From Neisseria macacae ATCC 33926 (GTDB taxonomy: Bacteria > Pseudomonadota > Gammaproteobacteria > Burkholderiales > Neisseriaceae), in the NCBI RefSeq assembly GCF_022749495.1, contig NZ_CP094241.1, positions 620,001 to 684,000 of the forward strand: DNA of 64,000 nucleotides, in the 5' to 3' direction. The notes below the pieces were generated by a model, which was given only the letters and a program-made list of their open reading frames with translations, was not told the origin of the DNA and ran no database searches. This document shows, piece after piece, positions 44,879-53,858 of this stretch (positions within the stretch are counted from its first letter, which is position 1; each line of letters begins with the position of its first letter). Made by a program: the position numbers and the translations under genes.

Positions 44879-47272
44879 TTATTTGTTTTTGTTGCTGTTT
44901 TGCGGAGTGGTCAGGTTGAGGCGTGCTTGGCACAAAGTGTTGTCTTCTTCTGAAGGGGTGATGGTAAAGCCTGATTTTTCAGCAAGTTTAAGCATAGGGG
45001 TGTTGGATTTGAGTATTTGGGCACTCATGACGCGGTAGCCTTGTTGTGTTGCCGATTGGATAATCAGCTTCATCATTTCCGCTGCCAACCCTTTGCCGCG
45101 CACGTTTTCGGCAAGTGTGATGCCGAATTCGCATTCGTTGCGGTTGATACGGCTGAAGCGGCTGACGGCGACGATGAGGTCGTCTGAATTACGCGCCGTC
45201 CATGCGGCTTCGCTGTGGTAGTCGAGTTTGCTGAAGCGCGCGAGGGTGGGGATGGGCAATTCGTTGGTGTGGGTCATGAAGCGGGTGTAGCGCGCTTGCG
45301 GAGAAAGGTTGCGGACGAATTGCTGCTTGGCTTCCGCGTCTTCGGGGGTGAAAGGGCGGATGGTTACGGTTTCGCCGTTTTTCAGGGTAAGCGTGGCAGG
45401 ATGCTCGGTCGGGTAGGGGGCGAGCACGTTTTGGATGGGGGCTTCGATTTCGGTTTTTGCGCCCAAAAGTTCGGCGGCAGCTTCGCCGGTATTGCGGAGG
45501 AACTCGGCGGCAGCAGGATTTTTGCTGCGCAGGTATTCTGCCGCGGTCTGTACTTTGGCCGCAGCTTGTTCGAGCTTGAGGGTGGCGATATTGGTTGGTT
45601 TGTTTTTCGGGGAGGGACGTTCGTCAGCCTGCAAGATAAAGTCGCTGCTGTATTGGTCGCCGTTGAGGTTGAGCAGGATTTCGCCGATGTATTGTTGCCG
45701 TTGGCTGAGTGTGTTTAGGGTGTGCAGGAGCTGGTTGAGGGTGTGTGTATTGTCGAGTTGGGCGAAACGGGCGATGTGTTCGCTGTCCAGCGTAGAGAAC
45801 GGCGGGAGCGCGGCGGTGGTTCTGCCTTGATGGCATACGGTCAGGATGTCACCATAGGCGGTATGGCGTTGGAAACGGAATTGCACGGCGTTATGCACGG
45901 TGTGCTGATAAGCCGGCAGACACAGGGCTTCGGCAAGCAGGGGTAGGTCTTTTGAAGTGAGGGCTTTGGTAATGTTTCTTGCCTGCGGGGTTTTCAGACG
46001 ACCTTTTTTTGGCGTGGCGAGGCGTAGCTGTTCTTTTTGCAGTTGGTCGGCAATGTTGCGGAACGATACGGCTTGCAGGGCTTGTTCGGGACGGTCGAAA
46101 TGCAGGAGGTCGTCTGAAAAGCGGCTGCTGACAAGCAAGGGTTTGGCAGTGTGTTTCGCCAGCATGCTCAGGGTGCGGGTCAGATTTTTTTCGTCGGGAC
46201 TGTCGGTCGGGGCAACGATGGCGAGCAGGGCTTCGGTATGGGTATTTTGAAGTTGTTGGCTGGCGATGCTGTGGTAATGGGCGGGCGTGGGTGTGCTGCC
46301 GATGTAGCCTTGGCGGATGTGCGGCTGCTTGGTGGGGAATTGGAGTTTTAGGTTTTGGGGGGTACAGGTTTCCAGCCACTCGGCAGGGGTGTCGGACAGG
46401 ATGTCGATGCTGTTCAGAGGGGGGAGGTCGGACAAACGCGCGTGCAGGGCGGCTTCGAGTTCGCTGCTGCTGAATGTGGCGAGGAAGTTGCAATGGCGCG
46501 CGAGGCAGCGTAACACGGCTTTTTCGGTGTCGTCCGAACGGTGGGTAACGTGGAGGATGAGCGGGGTGTGGCGGGTGAAATGGCGGATGGCGCTGAACAG
46601 GTTGCGCTGGTTTTCGGCTGGGTTGTGTTCGATAACGGCAACTTTGGTGTGGCGGTTGTGGCCGAAACGGTTGAGCCAGTCGGCAGAGGTGGTGGGGCTG
46701 AGCGGATAGTTGAGGCTGATGTGGCGTGAAATGCCCTGTCCCATTTTTTGCAGCATGAGGTTGATTTCGCTGCTGACGGAGGCGTGTCCGGTCAAAAGGG
46801 CGGTGTAGCCTGCCGGATGGTCGGGTTGAGAACTGATGTTGAGGCTTTGCGATGGAAGCTGCACGCCCGCGGGGCTGCACACGCTGATGTTGAGTTCGTT
46901 GCCGTGGTGTTTTTTGATGGCGGCTTCGGCGGTGTGCCATTCGTCGTCGGACAGGCTTTCCCAGTCTTGGATGAGGATGATGTGGCCGAACTGTTTTTTG
47001 CGGCAGGATTTGAACAGGGCGTCGTAGCTGTCGGGCGGCGTTACGGCGATGACGAGGTCGGCGCTGCCGGGGATTTTGTTGAGGTTGGTGTAGGAGGTGA
47101 GTCCGGCAACCGTGCGGTGGCGGAGGTTGACGGGTGTGATTTGACCTTGAAACGGTGCGCTCAGGAGGTTGCTCAGGATGCGTTCGCCCAAGCTGTATGG
47201 GCGTTCGCTCGCGCCCACGAGAATGATGTGGTTGGGCATGAAGAAGTAGCCGGACATGGATTGGGCGGACAT
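44879..47272 (-). CDS. PatZ-like protein: CoA-binding domain plus GNAT acetyltransferase
   Basis: A 797-residue cytoplasmic protein. Residues about 10-125 form a Rossmann-type CoA-binding domain (HIILVGASERPYSLGERILSNLL), as in NDP-forming acyl-CoA synthetases. The C-terminal about 160 residues are a GNAT domain (VTIRPFTPEDAEAKQQFV ... ECEFGITLAENVRGKGLAAEMM, with the acetyl-CoA loop VRGKGLA). This order is that of Pat/PatZ lysine acetyltransferases, which modify acetyl-CoA synthetase and others. The middle is diverged, and no clear ATP-grasp domain is visible. Several DUS copies are within the gene, translated as FSDDLL, KGRLKT and NSDDLI. Confidence 0.8.
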   Translation of the reverse strand: MSAQSMSGYFFMPNHIILVGASERPYSLGERILSNLLSAPFQGQITPVNLRHRTVAGLTSYTNLNKIPGSADLVIAVTPPDSYDALFKSCRKKQFGHIILIQDWESLSDDEWHTAEAAIKKHHGNELNISVCSPAGVQLPSQSLNISSQPDHPAGYTALLTGHASVSSEINLMLQKMGQGISRHISLNYPLSPTTSADWLNRFGHNRHTKVAVIEHNPAENQRNLFSAIRHFTRHTPLILHVTHRSDDTEKAVLRCLARHCNFLATFSSSELEAALHARLSDLPPLNSIDILSDTPAEWLETCTPQNLKLQFPTKQPHIRQGYIGSTPTPAHYHSIASQQLQNTHTEALLAIVAPTDSPDEKNLTRTLSMLAKHTAKPLLVSSRFSDDLLHFDRPEQALQAVSFRNIADQLQKEQLRLATPKKGRLKTPQARNITKALTSKDLPLLAEALCLPAYQHTVHNAVQFRFQRHTAYGDILTVCHQGRTTAALPPFSTLDSEHIARFAQLDNTHTLNQLLHTLNTLSQRQQYIGEILLNLNGDQYSSDFILQADERPSPKNKPTNIATLKLEQAAAKVQTAAEYLRSKNPAAAEFLRNTGEAAAELLGAKTEIEAPIQNVLAPYPTEHPATLTLKNGETVTIRPFTPEDAEAKQQFVRNLSPQARYTRFMTHTNELPIPTLARFSKLDYHSEAAWTARNSDDLIVAVSRFSRINRNECEFGITLAENVRGKGLAAEMMKLIIQSATQQGYRVMSAQILKSNTPMLKLAEKSGFTITPSEEDNTLCQARLNLTTPQNSNKNK

Positions 47273-47482
47273 GGTGCCTCCTTTTCGGTGTATGGACGCT
47301 GCGTTTCAGACGACCTTTCGGGCAGTTTGGGTTGGAAGGGGTGTGTGATGAGTGAACGGGATTGGGCGTTCGTTGTTGGTTTTGTTATCAATGGATAGTC
47401 TGTTTCGCTGCTCTTTATGGCGGAACATGCGGACTTTAAATGATTTAATTATTCACTTGCATTATATATGACAAATGGCATA

Positions 47483-47537
47483 AAAGGTCGTCTGAAAGGC
47501 GGGAACGTAAGGGTTTGTTCTTTTCAGACGACCTTTT
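47483..47537. terminator. DUS inverted pair between the PatZ-like gene and misS
   Basis: A 16 bp DUS stem. The 47273-47746 gap contains this pair and a Correia element, and no gene. Confidence 0.75.
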
Positions 47538-47563
47538 GTAGGCTTGGGGTGTGGCAATTTGTT

Positions 47564-47720
47564 TATAGTGGATTAACTTTAAACCAGTACGGCGTTGCCT
47601 CGCCTTAGCTCAAAGAGAACGATTCTCTAAGGTGCTGAAGCACCAAGTGAATCGGTTCCGTACTATCTGTACTGTCTGCGGCTTCGTCGCCTTGTCCTGA
47701 TTTAAAGTTAATCCACTATA
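47564..47720. repeat. Correia element, full length
   Basis: A 157 bp long-form element, 26 bases beyond the misS stop codon. Confidence 0.95.
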
Positions 47721-47746
47721 CAAACCCCGATGGGCAACATTCATGG

Positions 47747-49162
47747 TCAAGAGTTTTTAGGATGCGGCTTTTCCGTTTTGCCGTTCACTTTCTTTTTGGG
47801 CAGGATAAAGTGCATTTTCAAACCATTCGGCTTGATGTTTTCAGCCATGATTTTGCCGTTGTGCTGCTCCATGATGTGTTGGGTCAGGGCAAGGCCTAAG
47901 CCGGTACCGGGTTTGCTGGCGCTGGAGTCGGCACGGTAAAAGGCGGTGAAAATGTGCGGCAGTTGCATTTCGTCCACGCCGGGACCGTTGTCGGTAACGT
48001 CCACAATCCAATGCTTGCTGTCTTGTCCGATATTGACGCGGATGGTGCTGCCTTCGGGGCTGTAATTGATGGCGTTGCGGATAACGTTATCAAACGCGCG
48101 GTACAAATAGCCTTCGTTGGCGCAGACCGTGGCATTTTCGGGGATTCTGGGTTCGACCGAGAGGGTAACGGTTTGTTTGTTCTGCTGGGCGATGCTTTGG
48201 TTGTCTTCCACGATGTTTTTCAGGAAGGGGACGAGCTTCAGGCTTTCTTTTTCCAGCGGGATATTGGATGTTTCCAAACGGGACAGCGTCAGCAACTCGC
48301 CAACCAAGGTATCCATGCGGGTCAATTCGCCTTCCAGCCTTTTCAGATATTGTTCCTGCTTTTGCGGCTGCGCCTGAATCAGTCCGACAATCGCCTGCAT
48401 ACGCGCCAAGGGCGAGCGCATTTCGTGGGAGACGTGGTGCAGCAGGTGGCGTTCTTTGGCCACGAGTTTTTCCAGTTTTTCCGCCATTTTGTCGAACTGG
48501 ATGGCAAGGTGGGACAATTCGTCGTCACGGTCGTCCACTTGCTGCGAAATACGTGTTTCAAGTTCGCCGTTTGCCACCCTGTCCATGCCGCTGCCCAAGA
48601 TTTTGATGGGCTTGGTAATGTTGCTGGCGAGGATGTACGCCATCAGCAGGCCGACGACGATGATGAAGGAGAGGATGATGAATTCGTGCCAAATTGGGGC
48701 GAGCGGCAGGCCAGGGATAAAGAGCGGGCTGGGCAGGCGTTGCGCCTGATGGCTGTCCCAGCCTTTGATAAAGAAGAGGTATTCTTCGCCGAAACGGTCG
48801 TATTCGATGTGCGCCAAATCGGAATTGGGATTATTGATGGCAAACACGCGGGCGCGTTCGATGGTGTGGTTGTCGATGTTGCGGTCGAGGATGTCTTTTT
48901 TCTCGTCGCCCAAAATGACGTAAACGGAATTGGAAACGGGGCTGTCTTCCCATTCCGCCAATATTTCGCGCGCACCGCTGTCCCCGCGCGCCCTAAAGGC
49001 GGAGAGGATGCTGTTCATCAAAGTGGTTTCGATGGTGCGGCGTTGGTTGAATTGGTTTTCGGCAAGGGTGTTTTGCACCAGCCAAAAAGAAAAACTCGCC
49101 ACAAAGATTGCGCAGACGATGACTGCGCAAAATGTGGCGAAGATGCGTTGAAACAGTTTCAT
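47747..49162 (-). CDS. misS: Sensor histidine kinase MisS (CpxA-like)
   Basis: A 471-residue inner-membrane sensor. A first membrane segment (about 9-30), a periplasmic domain (about 31-160), a second membrane segment (about 162-180), a HAMP linker, then the kinase core: phosphoacceptor H246 in HHVSHEMRSPL, N-box VIRNAINYS, and ATP-lid motifs VTDNGPGVD and KPGTGLGLAL. It phosphorylates MisR. The pair corresponds to neisserial MisRS/CpxRA, which senses envelope stress and affects lipooligosaccharide and disulfide-handling genes. It follows misR by 15 bases. Confidence 0.92.
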   Translation of the reverse strand: MKLFQRIFATFCAVIVCAIFVASFSFWLVQNTLAENQFNQRRTIETTLMNSILSAFRARGDSGAREILAEWEDSPVSNSVYVILGDEKKDILDRNIDNHTIERARVFAINNPNSDLAHIEYDRFGEEYLFFIKGWDSHQAQRLPSPLFIPGLPLAPIWHEFIILSFIIVVGLLMAYILASNITKPIKILGSGMDRVANGELETRISQQVDDRDDELSHLAIQFDKMAEKLEKLVAKERHLLHHVSHEMRSPLARMQAIVGLIQAQPQKQEQYLKRLEGELTRMDTLVGELLTLSRLETSNIPLEKESLKLVPFLKNIVEDNQSIAQQNKQTVTLSVEPRIPENATVCANEGYLYRAFDNVIRNAINYSPEGSTIRVNIGQDSKHWIVDVTDNGPGVDEMQLPHIFTAFYRADSSASKPGTGLGLALTQHIMEQHNGKIMAENIKPNGLKMHFILPKKKVNGKTEKPHPKNS

Positions 49163-49177
49163 TGATCTGTTTTATCT

Positions 49178-49855
49178 TTAGTTTTTAACAAACAGGTAGC
49201 CCAAGCCCCGTACGGTCTGAATCAGCGAGGCATCGCCCAGTTTGTGGCGGATGCTGGAGATATGGACGTCGATGCTGCGGTCGAATTTTGCCAGTTTGCG
49301 GTCAAGCGCTTCGATGGACAAAGTTTCTTTGCTGACAACTTGTCCGGCGTGGCGCATCAGGACTTCGAGCAGGTTGAACTCGGTACTGGTCAGTTCGAGC
49401 GGAGTGTCTTTGATGGTCGCCTGACGTTTGGCGGGGTACAGGACGACGTCGCTGACGGAAATGCTGTTTGGCGCGTTGTTCGGCTCGCCGCTTTGTTGCG
49501 CACGGCGCAGGATGGCGTTGATGCGTGCCAACAGTTCGCGCGGGGTGCAAGGTTTCGGAACATAGTCGTCCGCACCCATTTCCAATCCGATGATGCGGTC
49601 GATGTCGTCGCCTTTAGCGGTCAGCATGATGATGGGAACGGTGCTTTGGGAGCGGACGTTTTTCAATACGTCCAAACCGTTCATTTTCGGCATCATGGAG
49701 TCTAATACGACGACATCGTACTGGCCGGTCAGGATTTCGTGTACACCGGCTTCGCCGTCCGGAACGCTGTGGACGTTCAATCCTTCGGCGGTAAGGTATT
49801 CGGTGAGCAATTCAGTCAGCAAAGCGTCGTCATCTACGAGTAATACGCGACTCAT
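49178..49855 (-). CDS. misR: Response regulator MisR (CpxR/OmpR family)
   Basis: A 225-residue DNA-binding response regulator. The receiver domain has acidic residues DDD (8-10), phospho-acceptor D52 in VVLDSMMP, T79 and K101; the winged-helix output domain ends SIRHKLGDASLIQTVRGLGYLFVKN. First gene of misRS. The region from 49856 to 50377 holds its promoter, one single DUS (about 50018), a Correia element and a DUS pair, and no gene. Confidence 0.94.
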   Translation of the reverse strand: MSRVLLVDDDALLTELLTEYLTAEGLNVHSVPDGEAGVHEILTGQYDVVVLDSMMPKMNGLDVLKNVRSQSTVPIIMLTAKGDDIDRIIGLEMGADDYVPKPCTPRELLARINAILRRAQQSGEPNNAPNSISVSDVVLYPAKRQATIKDTPLELTSTEFNLLEVLMRHAGQVVSKETLSIEALDRKLAKFDRSIDVHISSIRHKLGDASLIQTVRGLGYLFVKN

Positions 49856-50122
49856 GGGATTTCCTTTTCGTGATTGTATGCGCTGCGCAAACCCGAAATA
49901 AACGGGTGCGGCGGATAGTGATGGCTAATCTTAACACGCATTTTGAGTTTTTTGATAGCTTGTTTTCCTATGCTTTTGCGCTTTTTTGCATTGCAGGGAC
50001 GCTGTCTTTACATTTTCAGACGACCCCTGTACCAAATCCCCAAAATATACGCCGGATACGCGCCAAACGGACGGCAAAATAATGCCGGTAAAGGCTGTGT
50101 TCGAGAAAGGACGGAGGGATTC

Positions 50123-50279
50123 TATAGTGGATTAAATTTAAATCAGGACAAGGCGACGAAGCCGCAGACAGTACAGATAGTACGGAACCGATTCACTTGG
50201 TGCTTCAGCACCTTAGAGAATCGTTCTCTTTGAGCTAAGGCGAGGCAACGCCGTACTGGTTTAAAGTTAATCCACTATA
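50123..50279. repeat. Correia element, full length
   Basis: A 157 bp long-form element between divergent misR and pheA; its right end lies 98 bases upstream of pheA. Confidence 0.95.
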
Positions 50280-50280
50280 A

Positions 50281-50323
50281 AACAGGTCGTCTGAAAACGT
50301 ATTCAGCTTTCAGACGACCTGTT
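50281..50323. repeat. DUS inverted pair upstream of pheA
   Basis: AACAGGTCGTCTGAAA pairs with TTTCAGACGACCTGTT, immediately after the Correia element and before pheA; position argues against a terminator role. Confidence 0.65.
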
Positions 50324-50377
50324 TGATGTTAGAATGATTGTTTATATTGATGAATGAATCACAAGGGGCTTGTCGAT

Positions 50378-51466
50378 ATGTCCTTATCCATTGACGAACA
50401 GCTTTTGCCGCACCGCAATGCCATCGATGAAATCGATGCCGAGATTTTGCGCCTGTTGAACGAGCGCGCAGGCCATGCGCACGCCATCGGCGAATTGAAA
50501 GGAACGGGCGCGGTGTACCGTCCCGAGCGCGAAGTCGCGGTATTGAGGCGGATTCAGAGTTTGAACAAAGGCCCGTTGCCTGACGAATCCATCGCAAGGC
50601 TGTTTCGCGAAGTGATGAGCGAATGCTTGGCGGTGGAGCGTCCGCTGACGATTGCCTACCTCGGTCCGCAGGGAACGTTTACCCAGCAGGCAGCTATCAA
50701 ACATTTCGGCCATGCCGCCCATACCGCCGCATTTCAAACCATAGACCAGTGTTTCCGACAAGTCGAAACGCGGCAGGCAGATTATTTGGTCGCACCGGTT
50801 GAAAACTCGACCGAAGGTTCGGTCGGACGCACCTTAGATTTATTGGCGGTAACCGCATTGAAAGCCTGCGGCGAAGTCATTGTCCGTATCCATCACAACC
50901 TCTTGCGTAAAGGCACGCACGAATTGGGCGGCATCACAAAAGTCATCGCACATGCTCAAGCGCTGGCGCAATGCAACGACTGGCTCGGACGCAACCTGCC
51001 CAACGCCGAACGCATCGCCGTTTCCAGCAACGGAGAGGCGGCAAGGCTGGTGGCAGAATCAGACGACCCCAGTATCGCCGCCATCGCAGGGCGTACCGCG
51101 GCCGATATTTATCATTTGAACTATGTCGCCGAATGCATCGAAGACGAGCCGAACAACACCACGCGCTTCTTGGTCATGGGGCATCAAGATACAGGCAGCA
51201 GCGGCAAAGACAAAACCTCGCTGGCAGTCTCCGCGCCCAACCGAGCCGGCGCCGTCGCCGCGCTGTTGCAGCCGTTTACCGAATCAGGCATTTCAATGAC
51301 CAAGTTCGAAAGCCGCCCGAGCAAATCCGCGCTGTGGGAATACCTGTTCTTCATCGACATCGAAGGACATCAAAACGACGAAAAAGTCCAAAACGCACTG
51401 CGGCTCTTGAGCGAACGCGCATCGTTTGTCAAAGTCATCGGTTCCTATCCGGCAGCCGTTTTGTGA
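50378..51466 (+). CDS. pheA: Bifunctional chorismate mutase / prephenate dehydratase
   Basis: A 362-residue enzyme for phenylalanine synthesis. Residues about 1-90 are the AroQ chorismate mutase domain (RNAIDEIDAEILRLLNERAGHAHAIGELKG); about 95-270 the prephenate dehydratase domain (AYLGPQGTFTQQAA and VENSTEGSVGRTLDLL); and about 280-360 the ACT domain with KFESRPSK, the phenylalanine feedback site. The ATG at 50378 is chosen, with AAGGGG nine bases upstream; an earlier ATG at 50354 lacks a ribosome site. Confidence 0.95.
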   Translation: MSLSIDEQLLPHRNAIDEIDAEILRLLNERAGHAHAIGELKGTGAVYRPEREVAVLRRIQSLNKGPLPDESIARLFREVMSECLAVERPLTIAYLGPQGTFTQQAAIKHFGHAAHTAAFQTIDQCFRQVETRQADYLVAPVENSTEGSVGRTLDLLAVTALKACGEVIVRIHHNLLRKGTHELGGITKVIAHAQALAQCNDWLGRNLPNAERIAVSSNGEAARLVAESDDPSIAAIAGRTAADIYHLNYVAECIEDEPNNTTRFLVMGHQDTGSSGKDKTSLAVSAPNRAGAVAALLQPFTESGISMTKFESRPSKSALWEYLFFIDIEGHQNDEKVQNALRLLSERASFVKVIGSYPAAVL

Positions 51467-51483
51467 TGTAACGGAAATAAAGA

Positions 51484-51509
51484 AGGTCGTCTGAACATTC
51501 AGACGACCT
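51484..51509 (+). terminator. DUS inverted pair after pheA
   Basis: A 12 bp DUS stem with a two-base loop followed by a T-run (to 51516), 17 bases past the pheA stop. Confidence 0.9.
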
Positions 51510-51565
51510 GTTTTTTCGCTAAACAAGGGTCGTCTGAAATATTGAACGCGTTTTTTCAGAACCAA

Positions 51566-51694
51566 TCAGACTTCGGTATGAATGCCGCGCTTTTTAAAGG
51601 ATGCTTTTACACGCTCATGCCAGTCTTTGATAAACAGCGGCACAGTTCTTTTGAACAGCAGGCATAAGATAAAGACGGGTATAAAGCCGATTTT
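51566..51694 (-). pseudogene. Remnant of a membrane-protein gene, 3' end
   Basis: Read on the minus strand, about 39 codons end at a TGA and encode GFIPVFILCLLFKRTVPLFIKDW and a basic tail, the look of the C-terminal membrane helix and tail of an inner-membrane protein. There is an in-frame stop just upstream and no start codon. It lies beside a DUS pair of the meningococcal dialect, so it may be left from gene exchange. Family unknown. Confidence 0.5.
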
Positions 51695-51698
51695 TTAT

Positions 51699-51729
51699 AA
51701 AATGCCGTCTGAAATTTCAGACGGCATTT
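51699..51729. terminator. Inverted pair of ATGCCGTCTGAA-type DUS
   Basis: The stem uses ATGCCGTCTGAA, the meningococcus/gonococcus dialect, rather than AGGTCGTCTGAA used by nearly all other pairs here. It is seven bases past the DUF4189 stop and probably terminates that gene. Confidence 0.85.
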
Positions 51730-51735
51730 GGTCTA

Positions 51736-52254
51736 TTAGAATTTCGGCATTGAGCAGCCTTCTGAGACAACAATCTTACATCCAGAAACACCGGCTGCAC
51801 GACATTTCCTTAAGGCTTCAGTTTCTGCAAGTCCGGGTTCTTTCATTCCGTAAAATGTCTTTAATATTTTTCCTTTATTACCTTGGGCAACGGCAATGCA
51901 GCCATTCCTGACTGAAGCAGCTATTACGCAAGGTTTATTGCTTCCTTCCCGTTCACAGGTTCTGATGGCTTCTCTCTCTGCAGCAGCTCGGGAATCCATA
52001 TCGAGTGCGCCGCCCGAAATGCCCGTTTTAAGGTTAACTGCCAGTGCACCATATTTTGATGGAACATTGATATTAACAATTTCCGTAGGCTGTTTTCGTT
52101 GGTGCTGACGAGACGACGCACAGTTGGGATTGTAGCCATACTGACATAATGCCGAATTGTTTTGCAATGCGCCTCTGGTTGCATCATAAGTGGGATCAGC
52201 TGCATAAACGTTAAGGCTAGTCAGTCCCAACAATACAAAAAACAATTTTTTCAT
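51736..52254 (-). CDS. Secreted DUF4189-domain protein
   Basis: A 172-residue protein with a signal peptide (MKKLFFVLLGLTSLNVYAAD) and a C-terminal DUF4189 domain (about 65-172; KYGALAVNLKTGISGGALDMDSRAAAEREAIRTCE and ALRKCRAAGVSGCKIVV). It has several Cys residues suited to disulfides. DUF4189 proteins are periplasmic or secreted and of unknown function; in pathogenic Neisseria several are known. The base composition is less GC-rich than the core genes, and the adjoining DUS pair is of another dialect, suggesting transfer from a relative. Confidence 0.78.
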   Translation of the reverse strand: MKKLFFVLLGLTSLNVYAADPTYDATRGALQNNSALCQYGYNPNCASSRQHQRKQPTEIVNINVPSKYGALAVNLKTGISGGALDMDSRAAAEREAIRTCEREGSNKPCVIAASVRNGCIAVAQGNKGKILKTFYGMKEPGLAETEALRKCRAAGVSGCKIVVSEGCSMPKF

Positions 52255-52398
52255 TACAATTCCAATCTTTTGTTTTTTAAAAATTTTAATATTTAAATGT
52301 AGAAATACTAGGATGGCTTACTTCCTTTGCCGGGTTGTTTCATGGTGTCTGTGATCACTGTCTGACTGCTACCTGTTGTCCATGAAGTATTATATTAC

Positions 52399-52866
52399 TT
52401 ATTCAATTTGCTGCGTTTTTTCAACATGACCATTCCATCGGGCAGCCCACTCTTTTAATAAACAGTGGCGTTTTTCAAATGTCCGACGCAAAGTCGGTAG
52501 TCCGATTAGCCGGTCAATCGTTTTTCCCAGCCCGAAAGTAAATTCCACCGTATCCGTCACACAGGTACGCCCTCCGGAAAATCTGAATTCATGCGTATGG
52601 CGGAAGGAGCGGTAAATCCCTTTCAGCATCAGGTCGGTAAACGATTGGTTCGGCTCAAGCGAAATGATTTCGGCACGATGCCGCAACCAAATCCCGCAAA
52701 CTCTGTATCTGAAATCCAAAATATCTCCACGCGCCCAGTATTCCTTTTCCGACAGCCATTGCACGTCAAACGGAAATTGACAGGCAAACCCGTGTCGGGA
52801 AGTGCAGTAGCGGAATATCGGTTCGAGCGGCGCATCCAGCCGGACGCTGCGGGTGTAAGTCAGCAT
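52399..52866 (-). CDS. SRPBCC-family protein
   Basis: A 155-residue soluble protein with the layout of the START-like SRPBCC fold (polyketide cyclase/dehydrase group): an N-terminal strand TYTRSVRLDAPLEPIFRYC, a central FRYRVCGIWLRHRAEIISLEPNQSFTDLM and a long C-terminal helix (TLRRTFEKRHCLLKEWAARW). The fold binds hydrophobic ligands. No catalytic residue is evident and the specific role is unknown. Confidence 0.7.
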   Translation of the reverse strand: MLTYTRSVRLDAPLEPIFRYCTSRHGFACQFPFDVQWLSEKEYWARGDILDFRYRVCGIWLRHRAEIISLEPNQSFTDLMLKGIYRSFRHTHEFRFSGGRTCVTDTVEFTFGLGKTIDRLIGLPTLRRTFEKRHCLLKEWAARWNGHVEKTQQIE

Positions 52867-52972
52867 GATATCGACCGTTGTGGGTAAAAATGGGGATGTT
52901 GATAAGAGTGGTGCGGTCGGTATCAGTTCATAAATTGCATTGAACGGCGTGATTTGGTGTTGATAATAGAAT

Positions 52973-53004
52973 AAAGGTCGTCTGAAAATTTTCAGACGAC
53001 CTTT
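52973..53004. terminator. Loop-less DUS palindrome after the pilin-like gene
   Basis: A perfect 32 bp palindrome made of two directly abutting DUS copies, 28 bases past the pilin-like stop. A full stem needs a loop taken from its centre. Confidence 0.8.
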
Positions 53005-53031
53005 ATGATAAATCGCGGCAGCGGGTTCAAA

Positions 53032-53493
53032 TTATTCTTGGCTGATGGGTTCGAAGCCCGGGCAGTCTTCATTATTTTTGGAATTGCTTGCCCAGAAGAT
53101 GCCGTCGCTGTTGAGGTAAACGGAGCAGGTCTCGGTGGACTTGTATTCGTCTGTGGGTTTGGCTTCGAGGATGTATCTTGAGGAGGCGGAGTTTACGATT
53201 TTTTTATCGTTGTCGTCCGGGCCTTCGAAGTTGAAGATGGAGATATTGAAATATTGGTTTTGAACCAAGGGGGGCAAGGCGGGATTGCCTGCTTCGGCTT
53301 TTACGGTCGCATGCTGGGCGTAGTAACGCTCGAGGTTTTGGGCGTTGATCAGCAGCTCGGAGCGGACGCTTTCCAAGCGTGTTTTGCGGACGTAGCGTTG
53401 GTAAGAGGGATAGCCGATCGTCGCTAAAATCGCGATGATCAGGACGACAACGAGTAGCTCGGGGAGAGTAAAACCTTGTGATTTGTTTTTCAT
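53032..53493 (-). CDS. Type IV pilin-like protein
   Basis: A 153-residue prepilin-type protein. The leader MKNKSQG is cleaved before FTLPE (Glu at mature position 5), followed by the hydrophobic N-terminal helix LLVVVLIIAILATIGYPSYQRYVRK. Two Cys near the C-terminus (TETCSVYL and NEDCPGFE) would close the D-region loop. Only two Cys are present, whereas the DUS receptor ComP, as I recall it, has four. It is probably a minor pilin. The ATG at 53493 is preferred over 53505, which adds MTLT. Confidence 0.85.
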   Translation of the reverse strand: MKNKSQGFTLPELLVVVLIIAILATIGYPSYQRYVRKTRLESVRSELLINAQNLERYYAQHATVKAEAGNPALPPLVQNQYFNISIFNFEGPDDNDKKIVNSASSRYILEAKPTDEYKSTETCSVYLNSDGIFWASNSKNNEDCPGFEPISQE

Positions 53494-53858
53494 AGTAAGT
53501 GTCATTGTGTTGTTATATTTATCATGCCGGGTCGTCTGAAAGGTTCGGGGAGGCGGCCGTTGTTGGGTTTGATAGATGTTGAATTATAGTTCTTTTCTCT
53601 TGTTTTGAATGTTTGGATAAATATTGAGATTGGGAAAATATGTAAATACGTTGAAATATTCTGGAAAAGGGTTTTGATTATTTCTATTTAAAACAATAAG
53701 TTAAATTTTAGTTTAGTCGGTTATTGTCTTGGCTGGGGTGGATGTTTACAGTAAAATCTGCCCGTTTTCAGCGTTTTCGGCGGATAAGTGTTGGGATTAT
53801 GCGACATGAATCGGGTGCCGGATTGAACAGATGAAATGGATGAATCAGAAAGTCAGTT

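Noticed and set aside
53032..53493. Calling the pilin-like gene comP or pilV
   Set aside because: Two rather than four Cys residues and no diagnostic match; the paralogue cannot be fixed without alignment.
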